Positions 8,662-16,930 of a DNA stretch of 64,000 nucleotides are shown one piece after another. How positions within the stretch are numbered: position 1 is the first letter of the stretch; each line of letters opens with the position of its first letter. The notes below the pieces were generated by a model, which made no database searches, was not told the origin of the DNA, and was given only the letters and a program-made list of their open reading frames with translations. This stretch comes from Streptomyces sp. NBC_01717 (lineage in GTDB: Bacteria > Actinomycetota > Actinomycetes > Streptomycetales > Streptomycetaceae). Location: positions 2,914,001 through 2,978,000 of the forward strand of contig NZ_CP109178.1 of the NCBI RefSeq assembly GCF_036248255.1, in the 5' to 3' direction. A program made the translations under genes and the position numbers.

Positions 8662-10542
8662 ATGGTCACAAGAGTCCCACCACCCTCCGCTCAGCCACGC
8701 TCACGTATGCGTATCCTCCTGGCATCCGGTGCCGCGGCCCTCGCGTTGGCGGCCGGATCGATCGTCCCCGGGATGCCGCTCGGCGCCGCCCCGCAGCAGG
8801 CGCAGGCCGCCGACAACGGCAAGACGACGCTGACCGTCGCGGTCGCACAGAGCGTCGACTCACTGAGCCCGTTCCTCGCTCAGCGGCTGATGAGCACCAG
8901 CGTCCACCGGCTCATGTACGACTTCCTCACCAACTACGACCCCAAGGACAACCACACGGTCCCTGGTCTCGCCACCAAGTGGGAGCCGTCCGCCGACAAG
9001 CTGACCTGGACGTACACCATACGGTCCAACTCCAAGTGGTCGGACGGGCAGCAGACCACCGCCGAGGACGCGGCGTGGACCTTCAACAAGATGATGACCG
9101 ACGAAGGCGCCGCCACCGCGAACGGCAGCTTCGTCGCGAACTTCAAGAAGGTGACGGCGCCCAGCCCGGAAAAGCTGGTCATCGAGCTGAAGCAGCCTCA
9201 GGCCACCATGGCCGCACTCGATGTGCCGATCGTGCCGAAGCATGTCTGGGAGAAGGTCGGGGACTTCTCGAAGTTCAACAACGACACCAAGTTCCCGATC
9301 GTCGGCAACGGGCCGTACATCCTGACGGACTACAAGGTCGACCAGTATGTGAAGCTCAAGGCCAACAAGAGCTTCTGGCGCGGCGCGCCCAAGTTCGACG
9401 AGCTGGTCTTCAAGACGTACAAGGACCAGGACGCCGCGGTCGCCGCCCTGCGCAAGGGTGAGGTCTCGTTCGTCGCGGGCGCCCCCGCGCTCACGCCCGC
9501 CCAGGCCGCGTCCCTCAAGGGCGACAAGAACATCAAGGTCAACGAGGGTCCGGGTCGCCGCTTCTTCGCGCTGGCCACCAACCCGGGCGCGCAGACCAAG
9601 GACGGCAAGAAGTTCGGCGACGGCAACAAGGCCCTGCTCGACCAGCAGGTCCGCCAGGCGCTCTTCCTGTCGATCGACCGCAAGACCATCATCGACAAGG
9701 TCTTCCAGGGCCACGCCGTCGAGGGCCAGGGTTACATTCCGCCGCGTTTCTCGGACTACTTCTGGCAGCCGTCCGACAGCCAGAAGCTGTCGTACGACCC
9801 CGACCGGGCGGCCAAGCTCCTCGATCAGGCGGGGTACAAGCTCAAGGGCGACCAGCGTGTCGGCAAGGACGGCAAGCCGCTCGACCTGCGCATCCTGTGC
9901 CACGCCACGGACCCGAACGACAAGGCGATCGGCAAGTACCTCAAGGAGTGGTGGGGCAAGCTCGGCATCGGCCTGAAGGTCGACTGCCGCGACGACGTCT
10001 CGGTGCCCTGGTACGCGGGTGAGTACGACCTCGCCTTCGACGGCTGGTCCGTCAACCCGGATCCGGACTTCGTCCTGGGTATCCACACCTGCTCGGCCCT
10101 GCCCGCCAAGGCCAAGGAGAGCGCGGCCACGGACAACTTCATCTGCGACAAGACGTACGACGAGCTGTACAAGAAGCAGCTCGCCGAGTACGACCCGGCC
10201 AAGCGGGCGGACATCGTCAAGCAGATGGAGTCGTGGATGTACGACTCCGGGTACATGAACATCATCGCGTACCCGAACGCGGTCGAGGCGTACCGCACCG
10301 ACCAGATCAAGTCCATCACCACCATGCCCGAGGCAGCCGGCAACATCTACGGCCAGGACGGGTACTGGAGTTGGTGGTCGGCCGTTCCGGCGGCCGCCGA
10401 CGGCAAGAACGGTTCGGCCGCGGACAGCGGTGGCAGCTCCACCGGTGTCGTCATCGGCATCCTCGTCGCCGTGGTGGTGGTCGCCGGTGGCGGGTTCCTC
10501 CTCGCGCGGCGCCGCCGCAGCACGGCGGAGGAACGCGAATAA
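8662..10542 (+). CDS. Oligopeptide-type ABC transporter substrate-binding protein with C-terminal membrane anchor
   Basis: This is a family 5 extracellular solute-binding protein (SBP_bac_5; oligopeptide/dipeptide/nickel class). ATG 8662 has CGCGAGG upstream and gives 626 residues; an ATG at 8707 directly before the signal sequence is possible. The signal sequence (RILLASGAAALALAAG) ends near AQAAD and has no lipobox cysteine. Family hallmarks include LTWTYTIRSNSKWSDGQ and the central ALFLSIDRKTI region. Unusually, the C-terminus has a Ser/Gly linker, a helix (VVIGILVAVVVVAGGGFLLA) and RRRR, implying membrane attachment by the tail rather than by lipid. It is the first gene of a five-gene import operon. 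Confidence 0.93.
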   Translation: MVTRVPPPSAQPRSRMRILLASGAAALALAAGSIVPGMPLGAAPQQAQAADNGKTTLTVAVAQSVDSLSPFLAQRLMSTSVHRLMYDFLTNYDPKDNHTVPGLATKWEPSADKLTWTYTIRSNSKWSDGQQTTAEDAAWTFNKMMTDEGAATANGSFVANFKKVTAPSPEKLVIELKQPQATMAALDVPIVPKHVWEKVGDFSKFNNDTKFPIVGNGPYILTDYKVDQYVKLKANKSFWRGAPKFDELVFKTYKDQDAAVAALRKGEVSFVAGAPALTPAQAASLKGDKNIKVNEGPGRRFFALATNPGAQTKDGKKFGDGNKALLDQQVRQALFLSIDRKTIIDKVFQGHAVEGQGYIPPRFSDYFWQPSDSQKLSYDPDRAAKLLDQAGYKLKGDQRVGKDGKPLDLRILCHATDPNDKAIGKYLKEWWGKLGIGLKVDCRDDVSVPWYAGEYDLAFDGWSVNPDPDFVLGIHTCSALPAKAKESAATDNFICDKTYDELYKKQLAEYDPAKRADIVKQMESWMYDSGYMNIIAYPNAVEAYRTDQIKSITTMPEAAGNIYGQDGYWSWWSAVPAAADGKNGSAADSGGSSTGVVIGILVAVVVVAGGGFLLARRRRSTAEERE

Positions 10543-10639
10543 TCACGCGAACGGGATGAGAGGGACCGGCAGGGGGCCACGACATCGCAACCCCCCTGCC
10601 GGTCCCTCCAAGTGCAGCACGAGTAACGAGAGTTCCCCC

Positions 10640-11722
10640 ATGACAGCTGACAGCACTCCGGCGCTCGTGCAGAACGCGGATGCGGACACCGACGGCCGGG
10701 CTCCGGCCGGGCCGTCGGTCGCCCGCGACGCACAGGCGCGCAACATCAAGGTCTATCTCCAGTACGTGGCGGCAAAGATCGCGGGAGCGGTCATCTCCTT
10801 GTTCGCCGTTCTGGTCACCAGCTTCTTCCTCTTCCGCCTCATCCCCAGCGACCCCGTGAAGCAGATGACCGGCGGCCGCCGCGTCTCCGCCGAGCAGCTC
10901 CAGTCGCTCCGACACCAGTTCGGCCTCGACCAGCCGCTCTGGAAGCAGTTCACGAGCTACGTGGGTGACGCACTGACCGGGGATTTCGGTACCTCGTTCC
11001 AGTTCCACACCCCCGTCATCGACAAGATCACCGAGGCGCTCCCGGCGACCCTGCTGCTCACCGGCACGGCGTACGTCCTCTACACGGCGCTCGGCATCTG
11101 GCTGGGCACCCGTACCGCCTGGCGCAACGGCTCCCGCAGCGACCGCTTCAATACCGCGTTCGCGCTCACGCTCTACTCGGTGCCGTCGTTCTGGCTGGGT
11201 CTGCTCCTGATCATCGTCTTCTCCGTGGGCATCGGCCCGATCCCCGGCATGTTCCCGACGGGCGGCCTGGAGTCGGGCGGCGAGACGGGCGTCGCCTACG
11301 TCCTCGACGTCGCCCATCACCTGGTGCTTCCCGTGATCACGCTGGTCGCGGTCGGCTATGCGCAGACACTCCTCGTGATGCGTTCCTCGCTCCTCGACGA
11401 GATGGGCAGCGACTATCTGACGACAGCCCGTGCGAAGGGGCTCCGTGACGATGTCGTACGGCGCAAGCACGCCGTCCCGAACGCGATGCTGCCGACGTTC
11501 ACACTGATGTTCGTGAACCTGGGTCATGTGGTGGCGGGCCAGATCCTGGTCGAGACGGTGTTCTCCTGGCCGGGACTCGGCGGTCTCTTCTACCAGGCGC
11601 TGAGCGTGCCCGACCTTCCCCTCGTCCAAGGGCTGTTCTTCGTCTTCGCCACCGCGGTGATCCTGGCGAACACCCTCGCCGACGTGCTGTATCCGCTGCT
11701 CGATCCCCGGGTGGGCCGATGA
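10640..11722 (+). CDS. Oligopeptide ABC transporter permease (DppB/OppB type)
   Basis: This 360-residue inner-membrane permease carries about six transmembrane helices. It includes the N-terminal FFLFRLIPSDPVKQM segment typical of DppB/OppB and the EAA cytoplasmic loop DYLTTARAKGLRDDVVRRKH, which docks on the ATPase. The ATG at 10640 was chosen because the protein then begins about 35 residues before the first helix. Its stop overlaps the next gene by four bases (ATGA). The cytoplasmic N-terminus is longer than in E. coli DppB. Confidence 0.93.
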   Translation: MTADSTPALVQNADADTDGRAPAGPSVARDAQARNIKVYLQYVAAKIAGAVISLFAVLVTSFFLFRLIPSDPVKQMTGGRRVSAEQLQSLRHQFGLDQPLWKQFTSYVGDALTGDFGTSFQFHTPVIDKITEALPATLLLTGTAYVLYTALGIWLGTRTAWRNGSRSDRFNTAFALTLYSVPSFWLGLLLIIVFSVGIGPIPGMFPTGGLESGGETGVAYVLDVAHHLVLPVITLVAVGYAQTLLVMRSSLLDEMGSDYLTTARAKGLRDDVVRRKHAVPNAMLPTFTLMFVNLGHVVAGQILVETVFSWPGLGGLFYQALSVPDLPLVQGLFFVFATAVILANTLADVLYPLLDPRVGR

Positions 11723-12654
11723 CGACCGAACCGTTGCCCGTGCAGAACGAAGCGGGCGTGACCAAGACCCCGCGCGCCCTGGCCCGGGCCCGCAAGCGCC
11801 AGTCGCTGGCCCGCTTCTGGCGGGAGTACCGGACACACCGGGGCGGCCTGTGGGGGCTGGCCGGGCTCATCCTGATCGCACTGATCGCGATGTTCGCGCC
11901 CACACTGGCCGGCGCCGACTCGCAGAGCGTCACCGATGCACCGGGGGGCGCGCTCGAATCGCCCAGCGGAGAATTTCCGCTGGGTACGGACCAGTTCGGG
12001 CGCAGCGTCCTGGCACTGCTGGTGTGGGGCGCCCGCGTCTCGCTCACGGTGGGGCTGCTCGCCGCATTCCTGTGCGTGGCGATCGGGACGGTCGTCGGGA
12101 TCGTCGCCGGCCACTTCCACGGCTGGTACTCGACGGTTCTGATGCGCGTCACCGACTGGTTCCTGGTGATGCCGACCCTCGTTCTCGCGATCGCGCTCGC
12201 CACGGTGATGGACCGCTCCATCTGGACGGTCATCCTCGCCATCGGCGTGACGACCTGGCCGACCACGGCCCGTCTGGTCCGCGCCCAGACGCTCGCCGTC
12301 GAGTCCCGTCCCTACATCGAGCGCGCCCGGGCCCTGGGCGGCGGCCACGGGCACATCATGGCCCGCCACGTCCTGCCGAACGTGATGCCGCTGGTGCTCG
12401 CGCAGACCACGCTCGTGATCTCCAGCGCGATTCTCACCGAGGCCACGCTCGCCTTCCTCGGCCTCGGCGACCCGACCATCACCTCCTGGGGCGGCATGCT
12501 TCAGGACGCACGCGAGGCGGGCGCCGTGAGCGCCGGCGACTGGTGGTACCTGGCACCGCCCGGCATCGCCATCGCCCTGGTGGCGCTGTCGTTCACACTG
12601 TGCGGGCGTGCCATCGAGTCCGTCCTCAATCCCAAGCTGGGGGTGGCCCGTTGA
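11719..12654 (+). CDS. Oligopeptide ABC transporter permease (DppC/OppC type)
   Basis: This second permease of the importer has 311 residues. The N-terminal helix follows RTHRGGLWGLAGLILI, then comes the periplasmic segment with FPLGTDQFGRSVLALLVWGA that is typical of DppC. The EAA loop reads YIERARALGGGHGHIMARHV. The ATG overlaps the upstream stop (ATGA) and its own stop overlaps the TTG start of the first ATPase gene, so the operon is tightly coupled. Confidence 0.93.
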   Translation: MTTEPLPVQNEAGVTKTPRALARARKRQSLARFWREYRTHRGGLWGLAGLILIALIAMFAPTLAGADSQSVTDAPGGALESPSGEFPLGTDQFGRSVLALLVWGARVSLTVGLLAAFLCVAIGTVVGIVAGHFHGWYSTVLMRVTDWFLVMPTLVLAIALATVMDRSIWTVILAIGVTTWPTTARLVRAQTLAVESRPYIERARALGGGHGHIMARHVLPNVMPLVLAQTTLVISSAILTEATLAFLGLGDPTITSWGGMLQDAREAGAVSAGDWWYLAPPGIAIALVALSFTLCGRAIESVLNPKLGVAR

Positions 12655-13679
12655 GTACACCGAGCACACAGAAGACCCCCTTGCTGGAGGTACGCGACCT
12701 CTCGGTGACGTACGCCGGCGGAGCGCAGGCGGTCCGGGGCGTGAACCTCACCGTCGACGCGGGCCGGAAGCTCGGCATCGCCGGTGAGTCCGGGTGCGGC
12801 AAGTCGACGCTCGCACTCGCGCTGCTGCGGCTGCTGCCCGCCCGGACGAAGGTCACCGGCGAGATCCTGCTGAACGGCGAGGATGTCCTCGCCATGAAGT
12901 GGGGCCAGGTCAGGGCCGTGCGCTGGGCGGGTGCCTCGATCGTCTTCCAGGGGGCGATGCACTCGCTCAACGCCGTGCACCGCATCGGTGACCAGATCGC
13001 CGAGCCGATCCTGTTGCACAAGAAGGCGACACCGGCCGGCGCGAAGAAGAAGGCCGGTGAACTCCTGGAGCACGTGGGGCTGCCGGCCGCACGCGCGAAC
13101 GCGTATCCGCACGAGCTCTCCGGCGGTCAGCGGCAGCGCGTGATGATCGCGATGGCGCTGGCCTGCGACCCGGACCTGATCATCGCGGACGAGCCGACGA
13201 CGGCCCTCGATGTGATGATCCAGGCCCAGATCCTGCGGCTGATCGAGCAGCTGGTGTCCCAGCAGGACCTCGGTCTGATCATGATCAGCCATGACCTGGC
13301 GGTGCTCTCGGACACCTGCGACCGGCTCGCGGTGATGTACGCGGGCCGGGTCGTGGAGGAGGGCCCCTCCGCCGCGGTCTTCGAGGACGCGCAACACCCC
13401 TACAGCAAGGCCCTGTCGGGCGCCTTCCCGCGGATCGGCGACCGGTCCTCCCGGTTCGCGCCCCGCGGGCTGCCCGGTGACCCGCCGGACCCGTCGGCGC
13501 TGCCGGCCGGCTGCACGTTCCATCCGCGCTGTCCGGTGGCACTGGACTCCTGCACCACGCAGGACCAGGAGCTGCGGGACGCCGGCGCGGCACGGCGGGC
13601 GGCCTGTGTGCTGGTGGAGCCGGGGGCGGCCGACGCCTCGCTCCCGCAGGGCGCCGAGGAAGCAAGGAGCACATCATGA
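12651..13679 (+). CDS. Oligopeptide ABC transporter ATP-binding protein (DppD/OppD type)
   Basis: This 342-residue ABC ATPase starts at TTG 12651, giving a four-base TTGA overlap with the upstream permease; no ATG or GTG fits better. Walker A is GESGCGKST, the signature is LSGGQRQRV and Walker B is [12 protein letters not shown], followed by the switch His in [10 protein letters not shown]. The C-terminal oligopeptide-transporter extension contains CTFHPRCP. The rare TTG start may lower its translation relative to the second ATPase, which has a clear AAGGAG site. Confidence 0.93.
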   Translation: MSTPSTQKTPLLEVRDLSVTYAGGAQAVRGVNLTVDAGRKLGIAGESGCGKSTLALALLRLLPARTKVTGEILLNGEDVLAMKWGQVRAVRWAGASIVFQGAMHSLNAVHRIGDQIAEPILLHKKATPAGAKKKAGELLEHVGLPAARANAYPHELSGGQRQRVMIAMALACDPDLIIADEPTTALDVMIQAQILRLIEQLVSQQDLGLIMISHDLAVLSDTCDRLAVMYAGRVVEEGPSAAVFEDAQHPYSKALSGAFPRIGDRSSRFAPRGLPGDPPDPSALPAGCTFHPRCPVALDSCTTQDQELRDAGAARRAACVLVEPGAADASLPQGAEEARSTS

Positions 13680-14671
13680 CCACCACCACTCCTCTGCTCA
13701 GCGCGGAGGGACTGAAGGTCACCTTCCCCGGCCGGCGCGGTGCCGCCACGGCGCGCGCGGTGGACGGCGTCGACCTGGACATCCGGCCCGGCGAGATCGT
13801 CGCACTGGTCGGCGAGTCCGGGTGCGGCAAGACGACGCTCGCCCGCTCCCTGTTGGGGCTGGTGCCCCCGACCTCCGGGGCGGTCACCTTCGACGGCAAA
13901 CCGCTCAACTACGCGGGCCGCGCGCTGAAGGCGTACCGCAAGCGGGTGCAGCTGGTGCTCCAGGACCCCAGCGGTTCGCTCAACCCGCGGCACACGGTGT
14001 ACGAGGCGGTGGCGGAGGGCCTGCGGATCCACGGGTACGCCGGTGACGAACGGGCCGCCGTCGCGGAGGCCCTGTCGCGGGCCGGGCTGCGGCCCCCCGA
14101 GCGGTTCTTCCTGCGCTACCCGCACGAGCTGTCGGGCGGCCAGCGCCAGCGCGTCGTGATCGCGGGCGCCCTCGTCCTGGAACCGGAACTCATCGTGGCC
14201 GACGAGCCGGTGGCCTCGTTGGACGCGTCGGTGCGTGGCGAGATCCTGGCCCTGCTGCTGCGGCTGAGGGACGAACTGGGCCTGTCGGCCCTGGTGGTCA
14301 CGCACGACCTCGGTCTGGCGTGGAACATCGCCGACCGGGTCGCGGTGATGTATCTCGGCCGGATCGTCGAGACGGGCGAGGTCGAGCAGATCCTGACGGC
14401 CCCGCAGCATCCCTACACCCAGGCACTGCTGTCGGTGCTGCCGGAGGCCGAGGGCGATCCGGTGATCCTCACGGGTGAACCGCCGGACCCGTCGAAGGTA
14501 CCGTCCGGCTGCCGCTTCCACGCGCGCTGCCAGATCCTCGCCTCGGGCGAGGCGGAGCGGGCAGGGGTGGCGGACGCGTGCCGTACGAAGGATCTTCCGG
14601 TGCTCGCGGGGGGCGGCGAGACGCAGGTGGCGTGCCACTGGGCGCACGCGGTGGTGGGCGCGCAGCCGTAG
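13676..14671 (+). CDS. Oligopeptide ABC transporter ATP-binding protein (DppF/OppF type)
   Basis: This 331-residue second ATPase of the importer shows Walker [10 protein letters not shown], signature LSGGQRQRV and Walker B LIVADEPVASLD, with the switch motif VVTHDLGLAWN and the C-terminal CRFHARCQ cysteine motif of the oligopeptide subfamily. ATG 13676 overlaps the previous stop (ATGA) and has AAGGAG at 13664-13669. It ends the operon; a hairpin at 14685-14710 follows. Confidence 0.93.
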   Translation: MTTTTPLLSAEGLKVTFPGRRGAATARAVDGVDLDIRPGEIVALVGESGCGKTTLARSLLGLVPPTSGAVTFDGKPLNYAGRALKAYRKRVQLVLQDPSGSLNPRHTVYEAVAEGLRIHGYAGDERAAVAEALSRAGLRPPERFFLRYPHELSGGQRQRVVIAGALVLEPELIVADEPVASLDASVRGEILALLLRLRDELGLSALVVTHDLGLAWNIADRVAVMYLGRIVETGEVEQILTAPQHPYTQALLSVLPEAEGDPVILTGEPPDPSKVPSGCRFHARCQILASGEAERAGVADACRTKDLPVLAGGGETQVACHWAHAVVGAQP

Positions 14672-14684
14672 GGCGGTGGCCCTC

Positions 14685-14710
14685 CGGTCGGCCGGGCGTC
14701 CGGCCGACCG
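14685..14710. terminator. Bidirectional hairpin terminator between the ABC operon and the MarR gene
   Basis: A perfect 11-bp GC stem (14685-14695 with 14700-14710) with a GCGT loop lies between the convergent ends of the importer operon and the MarR gene. There is no U-tract on either side, as is common in Streptomyces. Confidence 0.7.
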
Positions 14711-14752
14711 CTCCGGGCCGGACGCGGCCCCGTCCCGGCGATGCCTCAGTGC

Positions 14753-15349
14753 TCAGATACTGACTGCCGGCGGCTTTTCGACCCGGGCCGGCTGCCCGGC
14801 CGCCCCGGTGGCCGTCCCGGGGTCGGGCGGTGTCCGTTCCGCCGTCTCCAGGGAGCGTTCCAGCTTGCCGAGGAGCCGGCCCAGCTGACGTCGCTCGGCC
14901 TCCGTCAGCTCCGCCAGCATCCGCTCCTCGTTGGCAAAGTGCGCGACCGCGACCACATCGGCGATCTCGATGCCCCGGTCGGTGAGCCGCGCGTACACGA
15001 CCCTGCGGTCGCCGGGATCGCGTTCCCGGGTCACCAGACCGGCCTTCTCCAGCCGGTCCAGACGCAGTGTGATGCCGCCGGTGGTCACCAGGGAAATGTC
15101 GGCGAGTTCACCGGCGGTCCGTCGGTAGGGCGGCCCTGACCTGCGCAGAGTCGCGAGCACATCGAAGGCCGCCATGTTCAGGTCGAAGCAGTCGAAGAGA
15201 TCGGACAGCAGCCCCTGGTAGCGCAGGAAGCTGCGGTGGAGCCGGCCGAGGACCTCCATCGGAGAGGCGTCGAGACCGGGCAGCTCCCGCTTCCACTGCT
15301 CCAGAATGAGGTCGACCGCGTCGGGGCTGCTGGAAGCTCTACGAGTCAT
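14753..15349 (-). CDS. MarR-family transcriptional regulator
   Basis: This 198-residue protein (ATG 15349) has the MarR winged-helix domain. The recognition helix region reads LADISLVTTGGITLRLDRLE and the wing DPGDRRVVYARLTDRG contains the conserved DxRxxxxxLT signature. It is divergent from the molybdenum hydroxylase genes, so it probably controls them and itself in response to a small phenolic or heterocyclic ligand; this is inference from context. The start lacks an obvious Shine-Dalgarno sequence; an in-frame start 90 bp upstream is less likely. The C-terminal 25 residues are variable and Pro-rich. Confidence 0.88.
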   Translation of the reverse strand: MTRRASSSPDAVDLILEQWKRELPGLDASPMEVLGRLHRSFLRYQGLLSDLFDCFDLNMAAFDVLATLRRSGPPYRRTAGELADISLVTTGGITLRLDRLEKAGLVTRERDPGDRRVVYARLTDRGIEIADVVAVAHFANEERMLAELTEAERRQLGRLLGKLERSLETAERTPPDPGTATGAAGQPARVEKPPAVSI

Positions 15350-15460
15350 GTGCGGTGGGAGGACGGCGCCGGCGCCGGGACCCCGCGCCTCCTTCCGGGA
15401 ATGGAGCGTGCGGTGCGGTAGTGACCGCCCACGATACAACCGGCGCCCGGAGCCGGACCC

Positions 15461-15479
15461 TTGTGGTGGCTATCACCAA
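15461..15479. promoter_or_regulatory. Candidate MarR operator in the divergent intergenic region
   Basis: An imperfect palindrome (TTGTGGTG, GCTAT, CACCAA) lies between the marR-type gene and the molybdenum hydroxylase operon. Its size and position suit a MarR dimer site. The adjacent 15480-15525 stretch is A/T-rich for this genome and may hold the promoters. No binding evidence is available. Confidence 0.3.
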
Positions 15480-15578
15480 GTGCTAGAAATCTCAGCATTA
15501 GCTGTTTCAGTTCTTAGATAACTCTCCGTGGTGACATCGGCGATCGACCGCTGCGCCGCCCCAGGAGGCACGGTCCGC

Positions 15579-16400
15579 ATGCTCCTGCTCCCCACCGGGA
15601 TGGTGGCGCCCACCCAGCGCACCATCCCCGACTTCGTCCTGGAACGTCCCGTGACGGCGGCCGAGGCCGTGGCGGCGGGGGCGACCCGCGGTGCGGTCTA
15701 TGCACAGGGCTGCAGCGACCTCTTCGCGCAGTTCCGCGAGGGTCTCGACTGCCGGACCCTCGTTTCGCTGGAGCGCATATCCGAGCTCGGTGCGGTCGAG
15801 TGGGACGGCTCGACGCTGGAGATCGGCGCCGGGGTCGACCATCACGCCGGCTCGCACGACGCCCGGGTGCGGGCCGCCCTGCCGGGCCTGGCCGCGGGCT
15901 GGGGCAGCATCGCCACCCAGCGGATCCGGCGACGGGCCACCCTCGGCGGGAATCTGATGGCGCGACGTACCCGGTACGAGATGTCGGTGATGCTGGGCGC
16001 GCTCGACGCGGAGCTGGACTTCCTGACACTCGACGGGACGGTCACCGTCTCGCCGGCCGCACTGTGGGACCGGGCGGAGCCGCCGGGCGGTCTGCTGCGC
16101 ACGGTCAGGATCACCGACGTACGTCAGGTGTGGTTCGGGTACGAGCGCTCGATGCGCCCGCTGATGACGGTGGCCGCAGCGGTCCGCGCGGGGACGGTCA
16201 CGATGGCGGTGGGCTCCGAGTACACCCGTCCGTACACCGTCGGCGCCCCGCTGGGCACCGACCCCACCGAGATCGCGGCCGCACTGCCCGAGGCGATCGG
16301 CGACGCGGCCGGGAGCGCCCGCTACCGGCGCCATGTCGCCGCCGTGCTCCTCGGACGGCTGCTGGAACGACGCACCACCGGAGAGGGAACCCCCCGATGA
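15579..16400 (+). CDS. Molybdenum hydroxylase FAD-binding subunit (xanthine dehydrogenase/CoxM family)
   Basis: This 273-residue medium subunit binds FAD and passes electrons from the iron-sulphur subunit to the acceptor. ATG 15579 is preceded by AGGAGG at 15563-15568; an upstream GTG at 15528 is in frame but lacks such a site. An AQGCSDLFAQF segment stands where the family has its first FAD loop (usually AGGTDL), and RIRRRATLGGNLMARRTRYE contains the ATLGGN FAD-binding motif. The stop overlaps the next ATG (ATGA). The substrate is not evident from the sequence. Confidence 0.87.
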   Translation: MLLLPTGMVAPTQRTIPDFVLERPVTAAEAVAAGATRGAVYAQGCSDLFAQFREGLDCRTLVSLERISELGAVEWDGSTLEIGAGVDHHAGSHDARVRAALPGLAAGWGSIATQRIRRRATLGGNLMARRTRYEMSVMLGALDAELDFLTLDGTVTVSPAALWDRAEPPGGLLRTVRITDVRQVWFGYERSMRPLMTVAAAVRAGTVTMAVGSEYTRPYTVGAPLGTDPTEIAAALPEAIGDAAGSARYRRHVAAVLLGRLLERRTTGEGTPR

Positions 16401-16930
16401 ACAGCGACATGACCGGCGACACGGGCACCCGGCTCACCATCGACTTCGCCGTCGACGGCCGGCCGCGTAGCGAGCGGATCGCACCCAACACCGTCCTGCT
16501 CGATCTGCTCCGCGACCGCTACGGCATGACCGGTGTCAAGGCGTCCTGCGAGCGCGGCGTCTGCGGCGCCTGCACCACACTGATCGACGGGACTCCGTCC
16601 GCCTCCTGCAGCGTCTTCGCGTTCAGCGTCGACGGCCGCGCGGTGGAGACGGTCGCGGGACAGGCCACGGGCGGGGAACTGAGCCCGGTGCAGCGCGCCT
16701 TCGCAGAGTGCGGCGGCTTCCAGTGCGGCTACTGCACCCCCGGCATGATCATGCTGACCACCGCCCTGCTGAGGGAGAACCGGGAGCCGGACGACGAGAC
16801 GATCCGCTCCTGGATCTCCTCCAATGTGTGCCGCTGCACCGGCTACCAGATGATCATCGACTCGGTACGCCGGGCGGCCGAACTGATCCGTGACGACGAG
16901 CCGGCCCGTGACATCGAGGACGCCCGATGA
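16397..16930 (+). CDS. Molybdenum hydroxylase 2Fe-2S subunit (xanthine dehydrogenase small subunit family)
   Basis: This 177-residue protein carries both expected clusters. The plant-type N-terminal 2Fe-2S site is KASCERGVCGACTTLIDG with a fourth Cys in ASCSVF, and the C-terminal four-helix cluster has CGGFQCGYCTPGM and CRCTGYQ. It shuttles electrons from the Mo centre to FAD. It overlaps both neighbours by ATGA, so the three subunits are translated as a unit. Confidence 0.94.
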   Translation: MNSDMTGDTGTRLTIDFAVDGRPRSERIAPNTVLLDLLRDRYGMTGVKASCERGVCGACTTLIDGTPSASCSVFAFSVDGRAVETVAGQATGGELSPVQRAFAECGGFQCGYCTPGMIMLTTALLRENREPDDETIRSWISSNVCRCTGYQMIIDSVRRAAELIRDDEPARDIEDAR

